Part shown: positions 16,511 to 24,979 of the stretch, piece by piece | How the letters are laid out: the number at the start of each line of letters is the position of its first letter | Position numbering within the stretch: position 1 is the stretch's first letter | NCBI GenBank assembly: GCA_028872955.1 | Contig: JAGWNX010000014.1 | Coordinates: 1 to 53,955 of the forward strand | Origin: Acidobacteriota bacterium | GTDB taxonomy: Bacteria > Acidobacteriota > Terriglobia > Terriglobales > Acidobacteriaceae | Reading direction: 5' to 3' | Length of the DNA stretch: 53,955 nucleotides | Notes under the pieces: generated by a model | The model's input: only the letters and a program-made list of their open reading frames with translations | Told to the model about the DNA's origin: nothing | Databases searched by the model: none | Made by a program: the position numbers and the translations under genes

Positions 16511-17679
16511 TGCAGGCGCGGACCATGATCGTAGCGGGTGTGATGAGCGGGACCTCTGTGGATGGCGTCGACGTCGCGCTGTGCCGCATTCGCCTGGGCA
16601 AGGATGGCGTGCCTGGGGTGAAGGTGCTGGGGCACGTGGAGCGTCGCTTTCCGCCGCGTCTGCGCAGCCAGGTGCTGGCCGCCGTGGAGGGCGCGGCGTT
16701 GCCGGCCAGCGCGTGGAGTCGGCTCCACTGGCAGTTGGGTGCGCTGTACGCGGAGTCTGTGGAGCGGGCCAGCGCTGCGCTGCAGCTGCGACCCGCACTG
16801 GTGGGCTGCCACGGCCAGACGGTCTTTCACGGAGCCAGCCAGCGCCTCCGCTCCACCTGGCAGATGGGCGAAGCCAGCGTCCTGACGGAGCGGCTGCGCA
16901 TCCCCGTAGTCAGCGACTTTCGTCCGGCAGACCTCGCCGCCGGTGGCCAGGGCGCGCCGCTGGTGCCGCTGCTGGATTGGGTGCTGTTCCGCAGCGCGCA
17001 GGTGGCCCGCGTGCTGCAGAACCTCGGCGGCATCGGCAATCTCACGGCGATTCCGGCAGGCGCAGGCCCGGACCGCATGCTGGCCTTTGATACCGGGCCC
17101 GGCAACATGGTGATCGATGCCTGCATGCAGCGGCTGTACGGCAAACCGCTGGACCGCGATGGCGCGGTGGCGCGGCGCGGCGCGGTCCAGCAGGCAGTCG
17201 TCGACCGCATCCTGCGCGGACGCTACTTCTCTGCCCCGCCGCCTAAAAGCTGCGGACGCGAGCAGTATGGGGCCAGCTTTGTTGACGAGTTTGTCGGGCA
17301 GTGCCGTCGTGCCAAGGCAAGCGACGCGGACGTCATCGCCACGGCCACGGCGCTTACAGCGGAGTCCGTGCTGCTGGGATTTCGCCGCCTGGTTGCGCCA
17401 CACCTGATTGCGCCACACCTGGCCGATGCCCGCATGGAGTTCTGCGTCTCTGGCGGCGGGGCGCGCAACACCACGCTGATGAGCTGGCTGCGCGCTGGCC
17501 TGGCGCGGGATGGCGTTCGGCTCCGTGCTTTGGACGAACTGGGCGTTGCGCCGCAGGCCAAGGAGGCCGTGGCCTTTGCCCTGCTGGCCTGGCTCACCTG
17601 GCATGGACTGCCCGGCAATGTACCAGCCGCCACCGGAGCCGCACGCCCAGTAGTGTTGGGCAGGGTCTCGCAGCCGTGA
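16507..17679 (+). CDS. anmK: anhydro-N-acetylmuramic acid kinase
   Basis: 390 residues of the ASKHA-fold AnmK family, which hydrolyses and phosphorylates 1,6-anhydroMurNAc to MurNAc-6-P in peptidoglycan recycling. The family start GVMSGTSVDGVDVALC (near 11-26), GCHGQTVFH, VSDFRPADLAAGGQGAPLVP, the NLGGIGNLT phosphate-binding block, DTGPGNMVID and the C-terminal VSGGGARN motif are all present. It overlaps mutS by ATGA and the next gene by GTGA, so the three genes are translationally coupled. MurNAc-6-P etherase is not in the window. Confidence 0.96.
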   Translation: MMQARTMIVAGVMSGTSVDGVDVALCRIRLGKDGVPGVKVLGHVERRFPPRLRSQVLAAVEGAALPASAWSRLHWQLGALYAESVERASAALQLRPALVGCHGQTVFHGASQRLRSTWQMGEASVLTERLRIPVVSDFRPADLAAGGQGAPLVPLLDWVLFRSAQVARVLQNLGGIGNLTAIPAGAGPDRMLAFDTGPGNMVIDACMQRLYGKPLDRDGAVARRGAVQQAVVDRILRGRYFSAPPPKSCGREQYGASFVDEFVGQCRRAKASDADVIATATALTAESVLLGFRRLVAPHLIAPHLADARMEFCVSGGGARNTTLMSWLRAGLARDGVRLRALDELGVAPQAKEAVAFALLAWLTWHGLPGNVPAATGAARPVVLGRVSQP

Positions 17680-19232
17680 GGGGGCCGCGCATCGTCGTGG
17701 GCTTGCTGGTGGCGGTCGGGCTGCTGGCGGGCTGTCGACGTGCCCGCACCCCAGACCCCACAACCGTGGTGGTGGCGATCGAGAGCAGCCCGGAGAATCT
17801 GGACCTGCGCGTGGGCACCGACGCCCAGAGCGAGCGCATAGGGGGACTCATTTTTGACCCCCTGGTGCATAAAGACGCGCACTACCAGATGCAGCCCTGG
17901 CTGGCCCAGCGATGGGAGCAGCCTGACGCACGCACCTGGGTCTTTCACCTGCGCGATGGGGTGCGCTTTCAGGATGGCCGCCCGCTGGAGGCCGCCGACG
18001 TCGCCTGGACGCTGCAAAGTATGCGGGATGGCTCGCTGGTTACGGCCAAGGGAGGGGCCTTTGCCCACGTGCAGCGCGTGGAGACTCCGGACCGGCTGAC
18101 CGTTGTGCTGTACCTGGACCAGCCGGACGAGACCCTGCTGTTTAGCCTGAGTGATGGGTTGTTCGGCGTGGTGCCACGTGGAGCCGGTCAGGACTTCGGC
18201 CTGCATCCGGTCGGCTCCGGTCCCTTCCGCTTTGTCAGCGCCGTTGCGGATAAGGACGTTCTGCTGGAGCGCAACCCAGGCTACTGGGCAGGTGCGCCCC
18301 GCCTGCCGCGGGTCCGCTTTGCCGTGGTACCGGATGCCATCACGACAGCACTGGAGCTGAAGAAGGGCTCGGTGGATGTGGAGAGTAATGCCGTTCCGCC
18401 GGACATGTTCCGCGTGCTGCGGCAGGATCCCGCGCTGGTCACCGAGAGCGCGCCTGGCTCGCGTGTCGAGTATCTGAACTTCAACGTCACAGATCCGCTG
18501 CTCCGCGATGTGCGGGTGCGCCAGGCCATCGCCTGCGCGATGGATCGCAGGGCGATCCTGGACTCCATCTGGCACGGACAGGCCACGCCGGCCTCCACCC
18601 TGCTGCCGCGCGGGCATTGGGCAGCGGCAGAAGACTCGCAACTGGCGCAGTACCCGCATGACGTCGCGCGTGCCGAGGCACTGCTGCAGGCTGCCGGTCA
18701 TCCGCCAGACAAGTCCGGCGTTCGCATCCACCTGAGCCTCAAGATCTCCAACGACGAGACCACACGGCTGACGGCCATCGTGCTGCAGCAACAGCTGCGC
18801 GCGGCGGGCATTGACCTGCAGATCCGGTCGGCGGAGTTCGGCACCTTCTACGCCGACATCACGCGCGGCAGCTTTCAGATGTACGCGCTGCGCTGGATTG
18901 GCAGTAACGAAGACCCGGACATCTTTCGATACGCCTACGCCTCCACCAGCTTTCCGCCGCGCGGCGGCAATCGCGGCCGCTATGCCAACGCTGCCGTGGA
19001 TGCGCTGCTGCAGCAGGCGGCAGAAGAGCCCGGCCAGGAGCAACGCAGGCGGCTGTACCTGGGCGTGCAGCAGGACCTGGCTAAGGACCTGCCGGGGATT
19101 CCGTTCTGGTATCTCAACAATGCCGTGGTCCATCGTCGGCGGCTGCAGCAGGTCGTTCCCTCGCCCTCCGGCAGCTTTGACTTTCTGCGCCAGGCGGTCC
19201 TATCTGCAGATGTGCCACAAAGGATGTATTAA
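17676..19232 (+). CDS. extracellular solute-binding lipoprotein, family 5 (peptide type)
   Basis: 518 residues. The GTG at 17676 overlaps the anmK stop. The N-terminus is a lipoprotein signal with lipobox LLAGC (Cys20). The mature protein follows the SBP_bac_5 pattern: an early L-x-P/L-R segment with GLIFDPLV, WEQPDARTWVFHLRDGVRFQDGRPLEAADV, G-T/S-GPFRFV, the VRQAIACAMDRRAI block and a C-terminal D-x-L-x-Q-A segment. It would bind oligopeptides or similar ligands for an ABC importer. No permease or ATPase gene is next to it. Coupling to anmK suggests peptidoglycan-fragment (murein peptide) uptake, but that is inference only. Confidence 0.92.
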   Translation: MRGPRIVVGLLVAVGLLAGCRRARTPDPTTVVVAIESSPENLDLRVGTDAQSERIGGLIFDPLVHKDAHYQMQPWLAQRWEQPDARTWVFHLRDGVRFQDGRPLEAADVAWTLQSMRDGSLVTAKGGAFAHVQRVETPDRLTVVLYLDQPDETLLFSLSDGLFGVVPRGAGQDFGLHPVGSGPFRFVSAVADKDVLLERNPGYWAGAPRLPRVRFAVVPDAITTALELKKGSVDVESNAVPPDMFRVLRQDPALVTESAPGSRVEYLNFNVTDPLLRDVRVRQAIACAMDRRAILDSIWHGQATPASTLLPRGHWAAAEDSQLAQYPHDVARAEALLQAAGHPPDKSGVRIHLSLKISNDETTRLTAIVLQQQLRAAGIDLQIRSAEFGTFYADITRGSFQMYALRWIGSNEDPDIFRYAYASTSFPPRGGNRGRYANAAVDALLQQAAEEPGQEQRRRLYLGVQQDLAKDLPGIPFWYLNNAVVHRRRLQQVVPSPSGSFDFLRQAVLSADVPQRMY

Positions 19233-19267
19233 CACGCCTGTAATGAATGCCTCTCTCAGGACACGCC

Positions 19268-19273
19268 TATACT
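19268..19273 (+). promoter_or_regulatory. -10-like box TATACT before STAS gene
   Basis: TATACT ends seven bases before the ATG at 19281; no ribosome site lies between. It is a strong example of the start-proximal box set. Confidence 0.5.
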
Positions 19274-19280
19274 CGTGGGT

Positions 19281-19622
19281 ATGACCGACGCAGCGTTCTC
19301 CTTCTCCACCAGGCCTGGCAAGGCGGAGGGCACCATCATTCTGAAGCTGAATGGCCCTCTCACGCTCAGCAACATGTTTACGTTTCAGAACGAGTTTCGC
19401 TCGCTGAAGCCAGCGTGCCTGATTGTTGACATGACCGATGTGCCTTACATGGATTCGGCAGGTCTGGGGCTGTTGATGAACGCCTTTGTGCTCGCCCAGG
19501 ATGAGCATCGCCGCTTCCTGGTTGCAGGCGTCAATGCACGCATTATGGCGTTGCTGGAGATGACGCATACAGACCAGGTGCTGGCACTCTACCCGACGGT
19601 GGATGAGGCCGAAGCATCCTAG
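19281..19622 (+). CDS. STAS-domain anti-sigma factor antagonist
   Basis: 113 residues forming one STAS domain of the SpoIIAA/RsbV type. The phosphorylatable serine is Ser59 in YMDSAGLGLL, preceded by the family strand CLIVDMTDV. Such proteins bind the RsbW-type kinase when unphosphorylated and release its target. A GTG two codons upstream (19275) would overlap the TATACT box, so I prefer the ATG. A phosphatase, a second STAS protein and a kinase lie within 5 kb. Confidence 0.93.
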   Translation: MTDAAFSFSTRPGKAEGTIILKLNGPLTLSNMFTFQNEFRSLKPACLIVDMTDVPYMDSAGLGLLMNAFVLAQDEHRRFLVAGVNARIMALLEMTHTDQVLALYPTVDEAEAS

Positions 19623-19630
19623 CTCGAACT

Positions 19631-19654
19631 GCGCCTGCGCCGGCGAGCAGGCGC
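19631..19654 (+). terminator. hairpin after STAS gene
   Basis: GCGCCTGC (19631-19638) pairs with GCAGGCGC (19647-19654) around an eight-base loop, nine bases after the stop. No clear T tract follows. Confidence 0.5.
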
Positions 19655-19869
19655 CAAGAGTTTCCACTTCCATGCAAGCTTTTGCATTTTGTTCGGGTCA
19701 AAGCGATCTAAGTAGCTGATTTCATTACTGAAGATATTTGGACTTCGATCTGCATACTTCGTTTATAGAATCACTACAGTTGAAGGTATTCCGCACCTGC
19801 TCCTCCGAGCACAATCGTTAGCTGCAAGTGAATCCCCTGAGTTTTTTGAACTTGATTGGAGACCTGCTG

Positions 19870-20472
19870 ATGAAACTGTTCCGTGTGCTGTTTGTTCTGA
19901 GCCTGATCTGCGGTTGGAGTGCTCTGGCCAAGGCCGATGTCATCGACTTCAAGATGAACGTGCTGGATCCGCCCTCGCTTCCGTATGCGAACGTGATCAA
20001 CGCGGCAGACCTGCCGTTCTCCATCACGTTTTCTAAGTGCCAGCCCGGTGAAGTTCCCAGCTCGGTCAATGCGACGGGGTGCTACGCGGGATACAACGAC
20101 ACCACCATGACCTGGAACAGCCTGCAGTTCACCTTTGCGAACACGCCGGCTTTGGCTGGACAGCCCACCACCTGCGGTGATCCGACCGGGATCACCAGCG
20201 CGCAGGATGCCTTCGGCTCCGCAAGCTGCTCGCTGCAGGGGCTCTACTACATCCTCACCTTCTACGGTGGCGCGGGCATCATTCCGGGCGAGACGTTTAT
20301 CGTCTACGAGTCAGGGCCTGCGGCGTCGGCCTTCCCTACCGGCAGCGCTGCGGTGAACGTAGTGCCGGAGCCGACTCCCCTGCTGCTGGTGGCGACCGGC
20401 ATCCTGATGCTGGGCACGCTCGTGTACATGCAGCGCCGCAATCTGCTCCCGGCCATGGTTCGTCGTCAGTAA
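19870..20472 (+). CDS. PEP-CTERM sorting domain protein
   Basis: 200 residues. The first 20 residues are a signal peptide (hydrophobic 4-18, ending ALA-KA). The C-terminus has the PEP-CTERM tripartite tail: VVPEPTP at 164-170, a transmembrane segment to about 187 and a basic RR-containing end. This is the sorting signal for the exosortase (EpsH) system, which links export to extracellular polysaccharide. The mature part is beta-rich with four Cys and no motif that I recognise. The ATG at 19870 is preferred over an upstream ATG at 19828 because GGAG stands eight bases before it and it opens directly into the signal peptide. The upstream ~200 bases are AT-richer than the surroundings. Confidence 0.85.
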   Translation: MKLFRVLFVLSLICGWSALAKADVIDFKMNVLDPPSLPYANVINAADLPFSITFSKCQPGEVPSSVNATGCYAGYNDTTMTWNSLQFTFANTPALAGQPTTCGDPTGITSAQDAFGSASCSLQGLYYILTFYGGAGIIPGETFIVYESGPAASAFPTGSAAVNVVPEPTPLLLVATGILMLGTLVYMQRRNLLPAMVRRQ

Positions 20473-20523
20473 CGATACTTAGGCGTGAACCAGACACGGA
20501 GAACGAGTTTGCAATCCAATCCC

Positions 20524-20556
20524 GGGGAGAGTCGCCAGCCGACTCTCCCCATTTTT
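20524..20556 (+). terminator. rho-independent terminator after PEP-CTERM gene
   Basis: GGGGAGAGTC (20524-20533) pairs perfectly with GACTCTCCCC (20541-20550) around a seven-base loop, followed by ATTTTT. Confidence 0.9.
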
Positions 20557-20606
20557 GCGCCCGGCCAGGCCGCACGGAACTTTGCCAGTGCGAGTATCCT
20601 CCCCGT

Positions 20607-20675
20607 ATGACCGTGTGCTTGGGTAGAGGTGGCCTTTCGTGGCATGATGGCTGCACCGTCTGCGAACACCCATGA
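20607..20675 (+). CDS. possible 22-residue leader peptide
   Basis: An ATG six bases after a TATCCT box (20595-20600) opens a 22-codon frame that ends in TGA, overlapping an in-frame ATG (20672) of the phosphatase gene as ATGA. It could be a leader peptide coupled to the phosphatase or simply chance around the transcription start. No Shine-Dalgarno is visible. It contains three Cys and no hydrophobic stretch. Confidence 0.2.
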   Translation: MTVCLGRGGLSWHDGCTVCEHP

Positions 20676-20692
20676 GTTTGAAGTGGAGAACC

Positions 20693-22753
20693 ATGCGCCG
20701 TAACCTGCTGCTCGTTGTGCTGCTGCTGGTGTGCTGCCGTCTGGGCCTGGCCCAGGCCAAGGCCGCCCCAACGGCCGCTGCAGCGCAGGACACACTGGTC
20801 TTGGGGGACTCTGCCGTCGAACTGTACGGGCCCTGGAGGTTCCACACGGGCGACGACCTGGAGTGGTCGAAGCCTGGCTTGGACGACTCCCACTGGGCGA
20901 CGATGGACATGACCCCACCGGATGGCTCGGCGGACGCCTCCCTGGGCACCAGCGGATTTATCCCGGGCTGGACCTCACGCGGCTATCCGGGATACTCCGG
21001 CTACGCCTGGTATCGCTTGAAGGTTCGAGTCCAATCGAGCGGCGGCAGACTGGCCCTGAAGATGCCGGACAACGCCGACGACGCCTATCAGGTCTACGTG
21101 AATGGCGAGAAGATCGGCGAGTTTGGCCGCTTCAGCGATCGCGGTGTTACGGCCTACAGCGCCTTGCCGCGCGGGTTCCGGCTGCCGACCAAGGTGCGCG
21201 ACGGCGAGATCACGATCGCGATCCGCATGTGGATGGACAGCGCCACGCGGTACAACAGCCCGGACGCCGGTGGCATGCACGGGCCGCCTGTGCTGGGCAA
21301 GGCCACGGTAATCGCCAGCCAGGTGCAGTTGGACTGGGACGACACGGCCCACCAGGTGGGCAGCGGATTCCTGGAGACACTGATTCTGCTGCTGGCGCTG
21401 GTGGTTGCCACCACGCTCTTCTGGCTGGACTCCGAGGAGGAGTCGTATCGCTGGCTGGGGCTGGTCTCTCTGGCCACATTGCTGGAGAACGCCATCATTC
21501 TGATGGTCAACTTCACGACGGCGATCGGCCAGACGATGGCCATTCTGCTGTCTGACGTCGTGCTGGTGCCGCTTCGCATCGGGCTATGGGTGCTGTTCTG
21601 GGCCTACTGGTTCCGGCTCGCGCAGATGCGCCGCATCCACCAGCTGGCGTGGAGCATGATGGCAGTCCTGTGCGTGGGCACGGCCATGTTGCGACCACCC
21701 CTGCACGGCCAGGTGGTTCCGCTGGCTGCCGGCAGCTACGTGGAGCCGCTGCTGCTGGCAGTGAAGCTGGGGCTGGCGGCAGTCCTCGTTGTCGTCACCT
21801 ACCGCGGCATCCGCAAGGAGAAGGCCGAGGGCTGGATGGCCCTGCCGGCCGTGCTGCTGGCCGCAATTGCCAACTACCAGCGCGAGCTGCGGCTGATCCA
21901 CGTACCGACTGCCTTTGCGGTCTGGGACTTCAGCATCTCGCTGGGCACTATCTCGACCATCGTCTCGCTGCTTCTGGTCACCGTCATGCTCTCTCGGCGA
22001 TTCCTGCACGCGCAACGCAAGCGTGAGCAGTGGAAGCTGGAGATTGAGCAGGCACGGAACGTGCAACAGGTACTGATTCCGGACCAGCTACCCGAGATCG
22101 CGGGCCTTAGCATTTTGAGCGAGTACCGGCCAGCCCGCGAGGTCGGCGGCGACTTCTTCCAGATCATTCCCTGCGGAGACCAGGGCAGTGTCGCCATCGT
22201 TGTCGGCGACGTGACCGGCAAAGGCGTGCAGGCCGGCATGCTGGTCGCCCTGATCGTGGGTGCCATCCGCACCGAGGTGCAGCATGGCCTGCAGCCGGAT
22301 CGCATCCTGCAGGCAGTCAATGACCAGTTGTGCGAACGCAAGCACGCCAGTGCAACCTGTGTGATGCTGCGCGTCGACCCGGACGGCACCGTGGTGCTGG
22401 CCAACGCCGGGCACCTGGCACCCTACCTGAACGGTCAGGAGATGGAGATGATGGGTGCCCTGCCGCTGGGGACCATTGAGGGCATGGAGTACCCCGTGGA
22501 GACCTTCCACATGCAGGAGGGGGACACGCTCACCCTCATGTCCGACGGTATCGCCGAGGCACAGAATCCTGCCGGTGAGCTGTTCGGCTTTGAGCGCGTC
22601 AACGAGCGGATGAAGGCACGCATCTCCGTTTCTGACCTGGCCACAGAGGCACAGAACTTTGGCCAGGAGGACGACATCCTGGTGCTGAGCATCCAGCGCG
22701 TATCCACCGGCCCCCGCCTGCCCCAGCCGGAACCTGTACTGGTCGCATCCTGA
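20693..22753 (+). CDS. membrane SpoIIE-type serine phosphatase with extracytoplasmic sensor
   Basis: 686 residues. A signal peptide (1-20) is followed by an extracytoplasmic beta-sandwich (about 30-220) with W-x-F and LDDSHW features like galactose-binding/GH2-N jelly rolls and 7TMR-DISM sensors. About seven transmembrane helices (about 225-440), a short coiled coil, and a C-terminal PP2C/SpoIIE domain follow. Metal-binding motifs are present: REVGGDFFQ (near 482), GDVTGKG, NAGH, LMSDGIAEAQN (near 615) and EDDILVLSI. It probably dephosphorylates a STAS antagonist in response to an outside signal. The start at 20693 is favoured by GGAG; ATG 20672 is an alternative. Confidence 0.9.
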   Translation: MRRNLLLVVLLLVCCRLGLAQAKAAPTAAAAQDTLVLGDSAVELYGPWRFHTGDDLEWSKPGLDDSHWATMDMTPPDGSADASLGTSGFIPGWTSRGYPGYSGYAWYRLKVRVQSSGGRLALKMPDNADDAYQVYVNGEKIGEFGRFSDRGVTAYSALPRGFRLPTKVRDGEITIAIRMWMDSATRYNSPDAGGMHGPPVLGKATVIASQVQLDWDDTAHQVGSGFLETLILLLALVVATTLFWLDSEEESYRWLGLVSLATLLENAIILMVNFTTAIGQTMAILLSDVVLVPLRIGLWVLFWAYWFRLAQMRRIHQLAWSMMAVLCVGTAMLRPPLHGQVVPLAAGSYVEPLLLAVKLGLAAVLVVVTYRGIRKEKAEGWMALPAVLLAAIANYQRELRLIHVPTAFAVWDFSISLGTISTIVSLLLVTVMLSRRFLHAQRKREQWKLEIEQARNVQQVLIPDQLPEIAGLSILSEYRPAREVGGDFFQIIPCGDQGSVAIVVGDVTGKGVQAGMLVALIVGAIRTEVQHGLQPDRILQAVNDQLCERKHASATCVMLRVDPDGTVVLANAGHLAPYLNGQEMEMMGALPLGTIEGMEYPVETFHMQEGDTLTLMSDGIAEAQNPAGELFGFERVNERMKARISVSDLATEAQNFGQEDDILVLSIQRVSTGPRLPQPEPVLVAS

Positions 22754-22799
22754 CGCAAATGGACGTTACGGACGGAGACGGACTACACGGACGCGCAGG

Positions 22800-23165
22800 C
22801 TAGGCGGTGAAGGCGCCCAGCGCGGTCGCCTCGTCCGCATGGAGCTTGCTGTAGCGGGTGATGCCCACCATGGTGAACACCTTCTGAAAGTGCGGCGTCA
22901 GGCCAAAGCTCTGGATCACCTGGCCCTTTTTATTTGCCGCGATCATCATCTGGATGACCAGTGCGATGCCGGAGGAGTTCAGGTACTCCACCTTGGAGAA
23001 GTCGATCAGGATGCGCCGCGTCGTCTCCGCCAGTCCCTGATACGTTCCCAGCACAGCAGCCTGGGAGGCACTGGTGATGTCGCCGGCGAAACGCAAGATG
23101 GTCACAGGCTGCGCATCTGCTGCGTTGATCTCTTCCATCTTGACCTGAGTCCCTTTATCAGCCAT
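22800..23165 (-). CDS. STAS-domain anti-sigma factor antagonist
   Basis: 121 residues of the RsbV/SpoIIAA type. The phospho-acceptor is probably Ser64 in YLNSSGIAL; the usual Asp before it is Asn63. It follows the kinase gene with one base between stop and start, and GAGGAG precedes the ATG inside the kinase gene end, so the two are made together. The larger frame upstream (to 23192) would overlap the kinase gene and lacks support. It converges with the membrane phosphatase gene. Confidence 0.92.
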   Translation of the reverse strand: MADKGTQVKMEEINAADAQPVTILRFAGDITSASQAAVLGTYQGLAETTRRILIDFSKVEYLNSSGIALVIQMMIAANKKGQVIQSFGLTPHFQKVFTMVGITRYSKLHADEATALGAFTA

Positions 23166-23166
23166 T

Positions 23167-23628
23167 TCAGTCTCTCTCCTCGATTGCGGCAATTGGTTCA
23201 GGATGCAGCCGGATCAGCAGCCGCGCGTAACTGCCGCCCGGGGTGCTTACCCACTCCGCTTCGTCCACTAGCGAACGGATGAGAAAGATTCCCATGCCGC
23301 GCGGCTGTTGCTGCTCGTGCATCTTTTTGTCAATGTCTGGAACTTCGACAGGAAAGCTGGGGCCGGTGCCGGTGTCGTGCACCCGCACCTCCAACGTATC
23401 CGGAGTCATGTTGAGGTTCACGCCCACCAGCAGAGCCTCATTCAGCTTATTGCCGTGCTCAATCGCGTTGATGCAGGCCTCCGCGATAGCCGTCTTCAAG
23501 TCCTCGATGCGGTCCTCAGGGAACCCCATGATGCGGGCGACGCTGGCCGCCGTATTCATCGCAATCTTCTCAAAGCCGAGCCGCGACGGAAGCTTCAACT
23601 CGATGTTGTTAGGAACGACCTCGTTCAA
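23167..23628 (-). CDS. RsbW-like anti-sigma factor serine kinase
   Basis: 153 residues of the GHKL ATPase fold (HATPase_c_2). N-box EACINAIEHGN (near 50-60), G1 box VHDTGTGPS and G2 region PRGMGIFLIRSLVDE are intact. The start is a TTG (23628): a well-placed GGAG stands before it, and starting at the next Met (residue 24) would delete the first strand of the fold. It should bind and phosphorylate STAS antagonists and hold a sigma factor or other target. No sigma factor gene is in the window. Confidence 0.93.
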   Translation of the reverse strand: MNEVVPNNIELKLPSRLGFEKIAMNTAASVARIMGFPEDRIEDLKTAIAEACINAIEHGNKLNEALLVGVNLNMTPDTLEVRVHDTGTGPSFPVEVPDIDKKMHEQQQPRGMGIFLIRSLVDEAEWVSTPGGSYARLLIRLHPEPIAAIEERD

Positions 23629-23723
23629 ACGAAGATCTCCGGTCTGGTGCCAGTGGTGGAACTCTTAGCATGGGCCGGCCATTGGCTGACCCACCAAATC
23701 AAGCGTCTTTAAGGAGCAGGCGT

Positions 23724-24911
23724 TTAAGGTGCAGGCGTGCTCTGCGGGTCACGAAACAGCACCAGAGCACTCATATCGTCGGTTTGATTGTACCCGGAGG
23801 AGAACGTCTCCAGCGTAGCATTCAATGCATCCAGGGTAGCTTCTGGAGTCTCAGCCTGGCAGCCTTCAAAGAACTCCTGCAGTCGGGCCTCGCCAAACTC
23901 CTCTTGCCCGCGGAAGACCTCCGTCATGCCGTCGGTGTAGACCAGGAGCCGAGCCCCCGGAGCCAGAGGGTACTGCGCGGACTTGTAGTTCGAGAACGGC
24001 AGCAGGCCCACCGGCGTGCCCGAGGCCTTGATGCGGATCAGCTCTGCGCCCGGTGTGACCAGGAAGGCCGGGTTGTGGCCACAGTTCACCACCTCCAGCA
24101 GGTCCGCCTCCGGACTGAGGCGAATCAGGAACGCGGTGACATAGCGGTGACGGGCCTCGTCGCCCTCGGCATAGTGCAGGCGGTTCATGCGCGTGGCGAT
24201 ATCGACCAGCGGCAGGTGCGCGTTCACCATGGCGCGAAAGGCCGAACGGAACGACATGCCAACCAGTGCGGAGGCCAGCCCCTTGCCCGCCACATCACCT
24301 ACCACCATCACAATGTCGCCCAGCGGCTGGGTGACGATGTCGAGGTAGTCGCCGCCCACCTCGTAGCAGGTCTTCATGCGCACGGCCAGGCTGTAGCCCG
24401 GGATCTGTGGCATAGTCTGCGGCACAATGCTCATCTGCACCAGGCGCGCTGCGGCCAGGTCACTCTCCACGCGCTGCCACTGCACGGTGCGCTCATGGAA
24501 GTGTGCATTCTCGATTGCAACGGCGGCCTGCATTGCCAGAGACTCCAGAAAGTCCGTCTCTTCCAGCTCCAGGGTTCGCGTCGCAGGGTAGAAGGCGACC
24601 AGGTCGGTGAGCCGGGCACCGGACTTATCCAGCAGCGGAATGCGCAACCATGTCTCACCGCAGTCATGGACTCCGGCGTTGCTGGAGTCGGCGCGCAGAA
24701 ACGCCTCCAACCCGTCGGGAAAGTCGCCGTAGGTGTGCGCGTACTCGGCGAAGAAGGCGCCGGTCAGCTCCAGCTCCCGCACCAGAATCTTCAGCGCGAT
24801 GGTCAGCACCTCATCCAGCTCAATGGTCGAGTGGATCTGTCGACTTGCCTCCAGCAGCGCCTGCATCCGCACCACCTGCTGCTGGGCAAGTAGCGCCTCG
24901 CTAAACTCCAT
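23724..24911 (-). CDS. GAF-domain SpoIIE-type serine phosphatase
   Basis: 395 residues, cytoplasmic. After a short helix, a GAF-like sensor spans about 20-165. A linker with W-x-R-x-E-x-D-L-A-A-A leads to a PP2C/SpoIIE phosphatase domain with VGGDYLDI, GDVAGKG, CGHN, YTDGMTEVF and TDDMSAL motifs. It could supply a cytoplasmic signal input to the adjacent RsbW/STAS pair. The ATG 24911 is chosen because CAAGG stands before it; a GTG at 24926 is possible. A TATACT box lies at 24939-24944. Confidence 0.92.
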   Translation of the reverse strand: MEFSEALLAQQQVVRMQALLEASRQIHSTIELDEVLTIALKILVRELELTGAFFAEYAHTYGDFPDGLEAFLRADSSNAGVHDCGETWLRIPLLDKSGARLTDLVAFYPATRTLELEETDFLESLAMQAAVAIENAHFHERTVQWQRVESDLAAARLVQMSIVPQTMPQIPGYSLAVRMKTCYEVGGDYLDIVTQPLGDIVMVVGDVAGKGLASALVGMSFRSAFRAMVNAHLPLVDIATRMNRLHYAEGDEARHRYVTAFLIRLSPEADLLEVVNCGHNPAFLVTPGAELIRIKASGTPVGLLPFSNYKSAQYPLAPGARLLVYTDGMTEVFRGQEEFGEARLQEFFEGCQAETPEATLDALNATLETFSSGYNQTDDMSALVLFRDPQSTPAP

Positions 24912-24979
24912 CACGGCCTTGCACACCTCGGTGGCACGAGTATATGCGATGCCGCATCCGGAGTTAAGGCCGTCATCTC

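Noticed and set aside
14540..16798. A 752-codon open frame antisense to mutS
   Set aside because: It is fully inside mutS on the opposite strand, is His/Gln/Arg-rich with no recognisable domain, and is the usual shadow of high-GC codon bias. The same applies to the long frames antisense to the substrate-binding protein (17223-19133) and to clpC (41041-43584).
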